DNA of 64,000 nt from Fomes fomentarius. Taxonomy: Eukaryota; Basidiomycota; Agaricomycetes; Polyporales; Polyporaceae. The notes beneath the pieces are model-generated. The model was not told the origin of the DNA, searched no databases, and was given only the letters and a program-made list of their open reading frames with translations. Within the stretch, counting starts at the first letter, position 1; each line of letters begins with the position of its first letter. The position numbers and the translations under genes are program-made. Positions 46,860 to 58,072 of this stretch are shown here, piece by piece. The stretch spans positions 124,001 through 188,000 of the forward strand of contig JABYQN010000020.1 of NCBI GenBank assembly GCA_022606135.1. The letters run 5' to 3'.

Positions 46860-48175
46860 TCATCCCGTGTATGGCTTGACCTCGTCCTTGAGTAGGTTCC
46901 ACAGGCGCTCGCCAACCGCGTCGTCGTACGCCTCCTCCCTGCACCTACCAGGACGGGCCCAAGGGATAAGGAACTAGGCAATGAGACGTTCATAAGGTCG
47001 TGACCATACGGTGAACGATGAATGCGTGAAACATACCTCGCCGTTGTAATTCAGCGCCTCGGGCATGGTGCCCGCAAAGAGCTGGGTGAGGGCACCGTCG
47101 GGTGCCGGATATAAAAGCAGCAATTCCATTATCTTGCGCTGGAATGACGGGACATGGCGGTGGAGCTCTGTATTGATGTTGCCTGTGGTGGCGACACATC
47201 CAGTGAGCTATCGTCAGGTCAGCTCCTCTGGTGCACTCACCAGGGTTCACGGAGATGGAAATGATCCCTTGGTCTGCGTAGCGCTTCGCGAGCTGGCGTG
47301 CTACCACGACATTGGCCTGTTCACGCCGGTTGTTCAGTGGTGACCATGACCAGAGACAGATAGATAACTGTACATGCTTGCTCTGGAAATAGAGCTCTTC
47401 AGGCGTTTTCTTCCTCCTAGTTGGCCCGTCTCTGAACGTGTCCCAATTGATCGTCTGCAAGTAAGCACCGCATGATGAGGTAGTGACAATTCGTGCGTGG
47501 TGGTCAGGTGACGTCTTCACTCCAGATATAAGGGCGGGCAGAAGGAGTTCCGTGAAGAGGAATGGTGCGACGATGTTCGTTCCCCACTGGAGATCATAGC
47601 CGTCTTCATGGAGCCAGTCAATGGGTGGGAACATGACTCCACTGCAACAAATGTATCCTTTAGCTGTGCATCTCTTCGCGCCCGCAAGAGAGAAAGCTCA
47701 CGCGTTACTGTATAGAATGTGAAGCTCGGGCTCTCTGGCGAGGAACTCTTCTGCGGACTTCTTGGTCTTGGCCAGACTCCCGAGGTCGAGTTCATGGAAG
47801 ATGGCTTCCTTGCCAGTAGCTTCCTTCAGAGAAGCTATGGCAGCGTCTGCCTTCTCCTTGTTGCGCGCCGCAAGGTATACCTTAGCGTTGTGCTGTAGCA
47901 GAGCCTAGTTACGAGATGTTTAGCGTGAATTGAAAGGACCGGGTGCAACTATTAGACGCACCTTGATCGTCTCGTATCCTAAGCCGCTGTTGCCACCTGT
48001 AGAATAAATCAAGATCAGTTGCAGGTATGTGTGCTGAGCAAGTAAACCTACCAGTAACAAGCGCCACGTGTCCTGTAAGGTCTGGGATTTGCTCGATACT
48101 GAATTTGGATTTGGGAGGATACACTTGAACCACAGCCGGCCATGCATTCTTCAGGTCAGATAATGTGCCACCCAT
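46860..48175 (-). CDS. Short-chain dehydrogenase/reductase SDR2
   Basis: Exons 48052-48175, 47962-47996, 47702-47904, 47374-47641, 47241-47316, 47037-47182 and 46860-46973 give 321 residues. Start MGGTLSDLKNAWPAVVQVYP; cofactor motif DLTGHVALVTGGNSGLGYE; tail FLIPWARPGRCREEAYDD. The usual NNAG motif reads SNAG (LHILYSNAG), and the catalytic YxxxK appears as LYFQSKH. The first four exon lengths equal those of SDR1, and the later region has an additional intron, so this is an old duplicate of SDR1. Substrate unknown. Confidence 0.85.
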
Positions 48176-50043
48176 ATTTCCTACGAAGTAGCTGTTCAAA
48201 GTCAAGAGTAGGTGGACCGCACACAGTGTGGACGTATTCAAGTTTGATGGCTGGTCCTGGGAAATGATCTGATCTCCGCCAAGCAAGTCGCGAACGACCG
48301 TATGTTATGATGTTACTACATCCTTGCTCAGATTCTCGCTGCTACCCTACCTCATTCACCCCATTATCCCTATATGAGTTCACCGAAAAATGTAAAGCAC
48401 AATGAGAGAAGCAGAGAGGCAAAGTGACATACGCGTCATAGTTCCCAAGGCGACGTCTAAGTTAGGCAATGGAAGCGCCCGATGGTCAGACGGGTTCGGT
48501 TAGAATCCGAACCAAGCAGTTGCGAAGGAACTGAACCTGCGCGATGACCATACCCTTCAAGTTGCGGGGGATCACAACAAATTCGTTTCTACAGAGAGCC
48601 GGATTATCGAACCAAGAAGAGAAGATCCTCCACGAGGTTTGCTCATCGCATTGTAACATTTCGTCGACTAACTAAGTACGTGTTTACAGGCCGTATGGTG
48701 CCAGACCGCAATTTGTGCTTCGGGAAACCACCATGTCCAAGTCGCTCCTGCCACAGCACCCTCTGACCGGTGGCGCGTGTCGAGGCTATCCGAATGGGAC
48801 CAGGTACAGCACCTTGCGTGAGTCGGTATGTGGAAGCAACTCTACAGCGAGCTCGAAGTAGAGCAACCGGCATTGGCGGGCCAGAGGCATTCGAGGCAGT
48901 GTGAGTACCCGGTGAGTACCATCCCCGTCCCGTCCCCATCTTAGACTCAGCGCATGACCGGATGCTGGACAGCCTGCAGAAGTACGAAGAACACCCCGAG
49001 AAATCACGCCCACGCAAGAACTTCGCGCGCCCCGAGCAATACGCTCGTGGTGCACTCAAAGCCAAACGCAAAGCCGGTCGGCCGCGCGTGCGACCCCTAT
49101 ATCAAGCGCTCCAAGGCCCTCTGGCAGATACACGACGACATGTCCGAGTGGCTCTGGAAAGCATGCAATGAGGAACTCGACGCATGCGATGTCCTCCTCG
49201 CCTCCCCGCCCACGCACAACCAGATGCGGGGCAAGAAGGCGCAGTCTGACACGCACAAGAAGCGCGAGGCTGCGCTGTCTCTCGCGCTGGCATTGCCTCT
49301 GTCAAAATCAAAAGTCTACGCCACTCGGCCGAGCGACCCGCTCCCGTCATCCCCGGCGATGGACGCATGTCCTGAGCGAGGCGCCGTGCCTACCGCAGAC
49401 AGTTGGCATGCACGTCGAGGGGCTCCACGTCGTACAACGTCCATCTGAGACAGATCGCGCAGTGGCCGTATTTTTTATACGGGACGGGGTGTACCGCTAT
49501 CGTCAGCGTGGTCCGCGCGCACGGGAGAGATGGAGAGGGTTAAGCTTGACTTACATTCCATCCACCTGATACGACAAAGAGGAGGGTCCTGTTCCAACGA
49601 AGTCAGCACAGCGAACCAAGCAGTTCACGTACCGGCGGTGTGAGCAAACCCGCTCAGATGCAGGAAAACATACTGCGATGCATCAGCGTGGATTACAATG
49701 CATGCGTGTTGGTCATAAGCCCGCTGGCCTACACGAAGTAGAAGTATGCAATGGTGAACAACGCGCAGTACGTACGGGGAGGAGGTAGGGGTATCGTAAG
49801 CGTGAAGACGGATGAACGTAAGGAATTGTCTGTGTCAAGATAAGATACGCTGAATGCGCACACGACGCCTCCCCGCAGTGCTCGAAGATGGTCGCGCGCG
49901 ATCGCCGTGAAGACCAATGCAGATTGTAGTGCTACTAGTAAAGACGGTGAAGGAGAATTTGAGGTGCGGGAGAGGTCATGAACGAGCAGCGATGACGATG
50001 TGCGAGATACGTGCGTGTGGAAGTATATAATATGCTGATTCCT
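48176..50043. other. Long spacer with one unrecognised GC-rich coding-like patch
   Basis: The plus strand at about 48950-49450 has coding-like sequence in two overlapping frames (MLDSLQKYEEHPEKSRPRKN, then CDPYIKRSKALWQIHDDMSE). A frame change between them suggests a relic. No domain recognised; nothing else is seen. Confidence 0.35.
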
Positions 50044-51162
50044 CTATAGGAGGCTTGATGCTACACCGAACGCGAACACTCCGCTTACGAGCCCGACGAT
50101 GCCTTGGGCGGTCCACCGCTGAGAACCAGAGTTGGCGGCCGCGAAGAGCGACTGGGAGTCGCCAGTAACAGTGATAGTGACGTTTCGCAGGAGTCTTGTG
50201 GGCAACATGTTCGGAGTCGAGTACACCTGGAACAGGGGCGCAACAGGAGTTCCGTCTGCCTGGAAGAGGTGCAGCTTGGGGCCGTCATTGAGATCGCTGA
50301 AGATCTGCCAGCTCATATAGCGTTCTGTGTTATTATAGCCTTCGATGAAGTTGGTCTCGGCGGCGCATGGATCCTGAATCTGCTGGTAGCCGTCGTTGTA
50401 GGGGTTGAGAGTGATGGAGCCATTCGGGTTGAGGGCGTATTCTCCGTGGTGCCAGTTGAGCACGCCAGTTATGCAATTTGGTGAAGAGCCTGTGAATGCA
50501 AGTCAGTGAGTGGCCGAAGCTAATGATTTGCCTCGAGGTCCCGGCTAGGCTCGGGGAGGTCGCAAGGTGGCTCGTCAGGTCACTCCGGCACAGGGTCTGT
50601 GTGCCATGACGAGACTTGTAGATTCAGTGGTAGTGGGGGCCGGGTTCTAAAAATGGACAGTGGGGCGCAGTACTACGGCATTCTGCAGACAGCACCCTTG
50701 GCCGCTCATGGGCACTTCCGCCGGCCGCAAGACCGCATACATCCACCGCATATATGCGCTAGCCACGATGAACGAGGATGAAAGGACTCACCATTGCCGT
50801 TGAACCGGTAGCGAGCGACCTCGTAGAATCCGTCTTCGGAGCTGTATCGAGAGTGAGATACAGAGAGGGAAAGGGACGAAAGGATACTCACAAGGCATAA
50901 GACACGCCAGTGACGGGTGGGTAGGTGAACGACATGTTCGCAGGGCTGGCGAATCCCTAGGAACGATGAGCTCGTCGTGCTTTATGGTGTGAAACGCTAG
51001 GAATGTACTCACTGCGCCCGTGACAACCTGCTTCGAGCCCGAGCTCCATGTACCGACGATAGGTGTCGCATTGTGCGCTGAGTTGTATACAATTGGGACA
51101 TCTTGAGCGAGCGCAGTAGGGATTGCGGCAAGGGCGGCGGCCAAGATGGGAGCGAGCAACAT
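50044..51162 (-). CDS. ROT1: ROT1-like ER chaperone
   Basis: Exons 51013-51162, 50892-50956, 50792-50841 and 50044-50489 give 236 residues. A signal peptide (MLLAPILAAALAAIPTALA) is followed by QDVPIVYNSAHNATPIVGTW, the hallmark of Rot1, an ER membrane protein needed for cell-wall beta-glucan synthesis and folding/glycosylation in yeast. Further conserved blocks are GFYEVARYRF, CITGVLNWHHGEYALNPNGS and a C-terminal hydrophobic anchor (GIVGLVSGVFAFGVASSLL). Length fits the family (about 230-260 residues). It is divergent from TRP4. Confidence 0.92.
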
Positions 51163-51764
51163 CGTGAGTCGAATTCTAGCGAGTTGGAAGGGTTTGCCAG
51201 AGATTAAGAGAAACTAAAGAACGGCGCCGACGAGGGCGATGGCGAGGACGAGGCTGGGAGGGCTGGGGATCGTGGTGGAAGGGTGATGAGCGTGTTTGGG
51301 CTTGTTTCCTGCGGGTGGCAACGGCAAGCGCCCGTTCCCACCGTCCTTGGCAAACACTGAGACAGGGCGGACCAGGGGCGGGCGCAGCGACCCCAAGGCG
51401 ACGCTCGGCGTCCACGAAATCTCACAAATTGAGTGCAACGCCGTCGACGATACCTCCGACGATGTGCGCGACGAGCTCGGACATCCGCTCTGATCTCACT
51501 GCCTTCCTGGCCCTCCGGCAAACTAAACTTTTTCCTTGCCCACATCATCCAATCATCTAACCCTGCTGAGCCGACGCTGACCGCTGCGACGAAGACGGAA
51601 CGCGAGAAGGTAGAGTGGTACAGCAGCATGCCTCGAGTGCGCCGCCGACCGTGTTCCGAGCGACGCTCGCACTCGACGTAGAAATAGGTTTACGAGGAGG
51701 AGTCATCCTCAAAATCCAAGCTTTCCCCCTTCCTATCCAGTCCCATCTCCCACCTGGACCCACC
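51163..51764. promoter_or_regulatory. Divergent promoter region ROT1/TRP4
   Basis: 600 nt between two divergent start codons. Several overlapping open frames exist; a minus frame at 51214-51438 ends in a hydrophobic tail (SLVLAIALVGAVL) and could be a small membrane protein, but no start or intron set is convincing. Confidence 0.4.
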
Positions 51765-53709
51765 ATGTCGCACACAGTCTCGCAGGATACGTTCAAGGCG
51801 TTGCTCGGCAAGCTCGTCAAGACTCCAGAATATTTTACGGCCCAGGACCTCAAGCTCGCGCTCGAGTGCGTTTTTACCCCCGACGTCGTCCTCCCAGTCC
51901 AGATTGGGTCATTCCTCACAGCGCTGCACATCGAACGCGTCGAGCGTAGGCCGGAATACCTCGCTGCGGCCGCGAATGTCCTGCGCGCTCGTGCACTCAA
52001 GGCCGCGGTGGAAGGTATCGATGAGGACGTTGTCGTCGACATCGTCGGCACTGGCGGAGATGGGCACAATACGTTCAACGTGAGCACGACGGCTGCCGTC
52101 GTGGCTGCAGGAGCCGGTGCCCGTGTGGTCAAGGTACGCACTCATCCACCGTCTCGCTAGCAGTGGGCTTCTCTGCTCCCACGACGATGGGGAATCGTAC
52201 AGCCAGGTGGGCTTGAACGTCTCACACGACGGATGGAAAGACGCGCGTGCTAGTGGACACTGGACGGGCGCATATATGCGCACTGATGGCACATATACGC
52301 CGACTGGACAGTATCTGCCATTGTCTGCACCAGCACACGCGAGCCTAAATCTTTCTGTCTCAAGTTTGATGCATCGCGGTTCTATGCTCCCACGGCGATG
52401 GGTAGCAACATCGTCGAGGAAGCACAGTCTAGATGGCGCTGTCGGGCTCGGCATAAACTGCATGAAAACGCGCATCCAACGCATGTACGTATATATTGTG
52501 TGCTTTTCGATCTCGCACCGAGAGCAGGATCTACTGCATGCAAAGTTATAGGCGTAGTCATATGTGACGATATACCGAACGATTCACAATGTGATCCGAC
52601 CGAATGTTGTCTGCGATTCACATCGATCGAATCGAAGCTCGAACAGGCTGATCATGTTAGGGTGTGCTATGCTATGGACATACTCGCAGACATGGTTCAT
52701 GGGATGAGTCTCAATTCATCGGATGGGCAGAGTGCGCGCAGCCAGTGCCGTACAGGTGCTTGAAGCAAGCACCAAATTCGCCCATGATGGTTGAGAAAAG
52801 GAGGTCGAAGGACCTCGAACAGTATCTATTTCCACCGGCGCAAAAGAGCCCAGAACCCATCACGTCTCATGCATTCTTCTGTTGTCTTGAACCTGAAGCT
52901 GACATATTCTCGTCGTGTAGCACGGCAGTCGCGCATCAACATCGACCTCCGGGTCTGCGGACCTCCTACAAGCTCTGGGTTGCTACTTCACCCCACCGAC
53001 CGTCAACAAGCCCATGCCGATCGGCCGAATCCCGTTCAGTTTCATCCTCGCACCCCAGTACCATCCATCTCTCGTCATGATCGCGCCTTACCGCAAGGCT
53101 CTCCCGTACGTGCTACCCCCTTGTATACTCTATCGAACAGGTATCTGACAGACAGGTACCCCTAGCCACCGCACGATGTTCAACGTCCTCGGACCGCTCA
53201 TCAATCCTGCACGTCCCCAAGGGATGGTCCTCGGGGTCGCAGAGCGCGAACTCGGACCGACCTTTGCGCATTCGCTCGCCGAGGGCGGCGTCAAGCGCGC
53301 GATTGTGGTCTGCGGCGCGGAAGGGCTAGACGAGATCTCCTGCGCAGGCAACACCTACGCTTGGGAGCTCCACCCAGACGGATCCGTCACCGAACGCACT
53401 CTGCACCCGCGTGACTTCGGGCTTTCGTCGCATCCCCTATCCGAAGTCGCCAGTGGGACACCGCAAGAGAACGCGAAGACGTTCGAGGCGCTTCTTAGAA
53501 GTGGGGAAGATATACCGAAGGAGCTGACTCCCGTCCTGGACTTTGTGTTGATGAACGCGGCTGCTCTGCTCATCGTGGCAGGCTTGGCGACCGATCTGAA
53601 GGAGGGCACAGAGAAGGCGAGGGAGAGCATCACGTCTGGGAAGGCGTGGAAGGCGCTCGCGCAGTTCCGAGAGGAGGGGCTCGCTGCCGCGCCGCAGGTT
53701 CAGCAGTGA
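51765..53709 (+). CDS. TRP4: Anthranilate phosphoribosyltransferase
   Basis: Exons 51765-52133, 52921-53105 and 53166-53709 give 365 residues. The enzyme joins anthranilate to PRPP in the second step of tryptophan synthesis from chorismate. Evidence: the PRPP loop IVGTGGDGHNTFNVST (GTGGDG at residues 95-100), HGSRASTS, the LAPQYHPSLVMIAPYRKALP block, FNVLGPLINPARP and GLDEIS. The length matches yeast Trp4. The first intron (52134-52920) is 787 nt, far longer than any other intron in this window, but frame and homology are exact on both sides, so the gene looks intact. The second intron uses the acceptor at 53164-53165. Confidence 0.93.
52134..52920 (+). other. Oversized intron of TRP4
   Basis: GTACGC donor and GTGTAG acceptor. 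A 21-23 nt direct repeat (TGCTCCCACGACGATGGG and TGCTCCCACGGCGATGGG) occurs at about 52171 and 52386, suggesting an internal duplication or inserted element. No coding domain or RNA is recognised. Confidence 0.7.
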
Positions 53710-54355
53710 AAGGTGGAAGTCATTTAGCTGTGTTTGCAATGTCTTCTTGGAAGTACGAATACAACAAGATATATTGGTGATCATTCAGCCGTCGCCATCT
53801 TCGGATGTCATGAGCTTCACAGGAGATCGCAGGGCTATCGAAAGTCGATGGATCCGGGATCCATCCCACAAGAGCACAAGGGCGGTGAAACATACGCTTA
53901 CCTGGGAGTACCCGTGCGCAGAGTGGCGCCAAGTGTCTGCGCAAAGCTGCGTACACTTCTGAAATCCAGGAGCTGGCTGGCGCAGTTGCTGATCGTCTAA
54001 TTATGACTGGTACGTCCCTGCTTCTGCTTCTCCCTGATACCGACAGTCCTCACGGAGGTTATCTGCGGCCCAGTGGATTCATGGACAAAGGTCGGCTTCC
54101 CGTTCCTATTGTCGTTGCTGCAGCGTTGCTAACACGTGTGGTTCTAGTAGGCCCTGCTCATGTCATGGGACACACCTACCGCAGTGCCTCGGTTGCTGCA
54201 GCACCTCCCTCTGAGCTAGCTCTATCCTATGCGTGCTGCAGCAGTCTGGGGAGTATTTCAGCGACAGCCAACATAGACTCATAACTCTGCCTCTTGAAGG
54301 GGCAGCCTGCTCGCGGCCCTTCCACTCTTCAGTTGTTACGCACTCTTTAGGTGGC
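53710..54355. other. Intergenic
   Basis: 3' region of TRP4 and upstream of the DXO-like gene 1; no feature recognised. Confidence 0.45.
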
Positions 54356-56063
54356 ATGTCCAAGAAATTCCGCTCGAGCGGCCCTCCCCGTGCGCGCGGC
54401 GCTGGAGCGAGACACGACTACGTCCCCCCTCGGCCCCACACCATCGCAGACACTCAATCGACTGCGAACACCGAACCGGGACTCCTTCCGGACGCCGACG
54501 TCACTGAAGGGCTGTCGCCCGACCCTCTCCAGGTGTTCTCAGTGCCGGCGTTGGCCAGTGATGACGAGGGGTCCGAGACGCCAATCAGGGTGGGCAACCT
54601 CAAGTACATCGGGTCGTACAACTGGCTTGACGACCCGAACCCTACCATTGTCGTTCCAGGCATGTACGCGTCTCTCTCCCTCGCTTTCTCTTTCCTCCCA
54701 ACGGCTTTCCGTGCTCCTCGTTCATGGTTCTTCCCTTCGATCTCGTGCTGTGACTGACGCACAAGCCTTCCAGGGTCCCCGCGCATGTGGTGTGACCGCG
54801 CGCTGCCATTCCGCGTCCCCTTTGACGAGGGCTTCCAAATCTTCGATCCGAACGGCTACCATATGGGCTCGTCCGCCGCATCTCCGCTCATTCCCCTCTT
54901 GCGTGCTGTTGACGCCGTTGCGGAGGAGAATGCGGACACGACGATGGACTGGTCCGCCGTCGACTTCGTTGCTGACAGGAGTAGTCTTCGCAAGTTGCTC
55001 CGGTGGATCCGGGTCGCCGAGAGCACTGCAAAACACGAGAGGAACATGAGTATGAACACGAACACGAAACCGGACTCGAACTCTAATCCGATCAGGAGCT
55101 CTGCAAGCAACACACACTTAAAGACGAAATACCGACCACACAAAGGCTCTCCATCGACCTTCCGCATCGACCTCCAGCTTGGAGGCTCGAAGACAGTGCT
55201 CATGCAGTGCTGGGACACGCAAACATGCCAGTACATCACCCCACCAAACTACGGATGCAGGGTCAACTTCGAGAAGGCCGCAACTATGCCTACACCGGGG
55301 TGTCCATTGAGTTCCGACTACAACCGGATCGTGCAGTATGTGAGTCGCTATTTGTTTACTTCTATTCGCTTCTGGGTGTCGCACTAACGACAAAGTGGCT
55401 TGATCCCTGTCTTAGGACCTTGAAGGCCTGCAGATGGTCGTCCGCTTTGAGGTCGACGCCCATATCTTCACTGCAGCAAACCACCGTGCCGACTCCGACA
55501 CGGCTAAGTACCCGGCCGACCCCGACACGGCTAAGGACGAACTTTCCAACCTTCTAGAGAGGTTTTCTCTGAACACACCCACTGCATCGGCTTCAGCACT
55601 CCCATCCGGGCCTCTTATACCCTCCTTACCCGACTCCGACTCTGTTGTCACCGTCGTCCATGGCGGAACGCAAATCCCACAATCCTCCATCATCGAAATC
55701 ACGACACGCTCCGTAAACGGTCTCCAGAACCATAAATGGGAAGAAACCTACACCCAGCTCTTCCTCTCCCAAACACCGAATCACTTCCTCGCCATCCACC
55801 AGCATGGGACATTCGAACGCGTCACCAAACGTGCTCTCAACTCACCTGAATTTGCAGACATTGCACGCAGAGAGCATATGCAGCGCCAGCTCCGGCTGCT
55901 CGTCCGCCTCCTGCATGAGATTCAGCGCTTGACGCGGGAGCATGGACGCCGTGGAAGGCTCAGTTTGGTCGGTCGGCAAGGCAGACTTGAGTTGTATGGA
56001 CGCAGCAGTGAAAATGACACTGGTTGTTTGCCTGATAGTGAGCTTCCACGGTTTGGGATTTGA
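54356..56063 (+). CDS. Divergent DXO/Rai1-like protein 1
   Basis: Exons 54356-54659, 54774-55339 and 55416-56063 give 505 residues; the first intron has a GC donor. Databases may call such basidiomycete proteins geranylgeranyl pyrophosphate synthetase, but no DDxxD prenyl-synthase motif is present. The order of motifs instead follows the DXO/Rai1 decapping exonuclease family: a basic LRKLLRWIR segment, GCRVNFEKA (GYKFE position, E268), MVVRFEVDA (the E-V-D metal motif, E302/D304), IIEITTRS (the E-x-K motif, E384, with Lys replaced by Thr) and LFLSQTPNHFLAIHQHGTF (the QSFL...GF position). The N-terminal 100 residues are disordered. A paralogue lies at 58073-60956. The assignment is inference from motif order. 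Confidence 0.6.
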
Positions 56064-56962
56064 ATCGAGAGAGTAGGTAGTAGTAAACATACGTATTCTC
56101 ACAAAACCAAAAAATCAACAATTCGTGTAAGCAGTGGAACTACGCCCATATAGCCGACGAGAGATACTGCGATCGGCAGTATGTAAAACTTCAGTATTCG
56201 TTTGGGCACCGCCAATGTGGCAATGCCATCATTGTTGGGCAGACGCCGCAGTCATGGCATCAGTGCGTCGGAGACCAGCAGCGCATCCTCAAGGTGTGAC
56301 TGTGGAGTGAGAACAATCATTGCAAGCTAGTGCCGTGATACGCTGACCGGCTCTTTGCTCATCTATCAACCATGGAGGTTTCGGGTTTTGACAGAAGATT
56401 TGGCGGACGCCACACAACGATGCCCGCACCGCTGCAGAAGTCTTTGTCGCATGGATACTACTGGAGTGTACTGCGGCAAAGCCACAACGAAGGCCACTCG
56501 GTCGGCCTCGGATGCTCAGTCAAGAGATAGGCAAGCTGGTCGTGTTCAACCAGTGCCAGTGGGCACCATCTTGAGTATGTACCCTTGATTGTGTATACGT
56601 TTACGCTGACATTTCATTGATGGAGATCTTGCGCATGTCAAACAGCCGCACCGGACATGCACAGCTTCCGAGTAAACACTACGTCTGCGCAGTGATGCGC
56701 CGACACCGCGAACGCCGCCTGAGAAGAAACCATTGACAAAGCTATGACGAACGGGGCGCGACGAGAATAGCGAGGTGCTATATAAACCCTCCAGCGGCGA
56801 CCAGTCCAACTCGACAGCTGGGATTTCTTCAACCTTCCTCTCTACTTTTTTTTTTACGCCGGGCGCGTTTCTGCACACCTCCCTTCTACCCGTTCCACAC
56901 CCGTCGCTCTTTCTTAACCCTCACGTTTCCGTCTCGTTCACGAACAAACCACATTTCCAATC
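56064..56962. other. Intergenic with promoter of the small secreted protein
   Basis: No gene recognised. The last 190 nt form a strong fungal promoter: TATA box, CT-rich leader and poly-T tract. Confidence 0.5.
56779..56786 (+). promoter_or_regulatory. TATA box of small secreted protein gene
   Basis: TATATAAA 177 nt upstream of the ATG, followed by a pyrimidine-rich leader typical of highly expressed fungal genes. Confidence 0.6.
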
Positions 56963-57504
56963 ATGAAGTTCTCCACGATCCTCCTCGCCGCCGCTGCCAC
57001 CGCCGTCTCTGTGATGGCCGCACCCACCAAGCGCGATGTTGACCCCGGTCTCGTCCCCGACTTCGGTGTCCAGCGTGGCGCAGGTCCCGATGGCTTTGGG
57101 TACGTTGAGGACGCCGATTAATGTTGTGATTGAATGATATGCTCACGGAGTCGCGTTAATATAGCAACTGCACGGGTATCAACGGTATCAAGATCCCCTG
57201 CTCGTGCCCGCCTGACCGTGGCGCGTTCATCGCTGTAAGTTCGGGCAGCTGAATACCAGCGTTTATTGTCGTAATGACCGCCTTACCTTTTCAGTCATTG
57301 AACGCGAACGTCAACGCCGGCCACGCGATCAACAACCCCGGCATCGCCATGCCCTTCCCGACTGGCAACTCGAAGGGAGAACAACAGGCGCGGATTGCCA
57401 CGCTCCTGTCGACCCTCCAGAACCTTAACGGTCCTGGTGTTGGTTGCCCGGCAGTCTCGACCGTGTACGGTCAGCTGCAGCAGCAGATCAACGCGCTTCC
57501 CTGA
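56963..57504 (+). CDS. Small secreted protein
   Basis: Exons 56963-57099, 57165-57234 and 57295-57504 give 138 residues. A clear signal peptide (MKFSTILLAAAATAVSVMA) and a possible Kex2 site (PTKRDV) lead to a mature protein with four cysteines (NCTG, PCSCPP, VGCP), which could form two disulfides, and a helical C-terminus (EQQARIATLLSTLQNL). This type of protein is common in agaricomycete secretomes, function unknown. The strong TATA promoter suggests high expression. Confidence 0.85.
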
Positions 57505-58072
57505 AGCGCCCGCGGTCTGGTTCTTTCCTTTGGGTATTTTCGAACGGGTGAAGGGACTCTGCGCAGGATCACGTCTTGGTTGTATCTGTATAGCGCTAGT
57601 CAGGAAACGTTAATCGACGGGTGCCAGTCACCTAGTTCCAGCTGTCTATTTGTCGTTTGCTTGGAGTCTCCTGAAGACCCTTTTGAGATTGAGACTCGGT
57701 GATATAACACAACAAACACTATGCATCGTTGGTGCAGTCCTGCAGAGTCCTGAAGGTCATTTGTTCTGTCATAACGTGGGTCGCACATGGGGTTTCAGCC
57801 TCGTCGGTGGGTCGTGGACGGTGTCCTTAGATGAAAGTATTAATAGCTCGACCTGCTGCTGCGGTAAGAAAACGGCCACTCACCGATCACAATGGGTACG
57901 GTTCCTGCTTCGTTGAGCGAGGATGCCTCGGGTCCCGGTCATTAGGACCCTTGGTTGCTGCGGTAATGCTCCACGACGACAGCTCCCCTTGCTGGCATAC
58001 TGCACCTTATAGCCTGCTTTAGCCCACCGTGCGTCAGGCTTCACTCTCCAAAATTCACTACAACTGGGCGCG
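57505..58072. other. Intergenic
   Basis: 3' region of the secreted protein gene and upstream of DXO-like gene 2; nothing recognised. Confidence 0.45.

Noticed and set aside
52117..53165. Several open frames inside and across the TRP4 long intron
   Set aside because: No domains. TRP4 homology joins exactly across the intron, so these frames are incidental.
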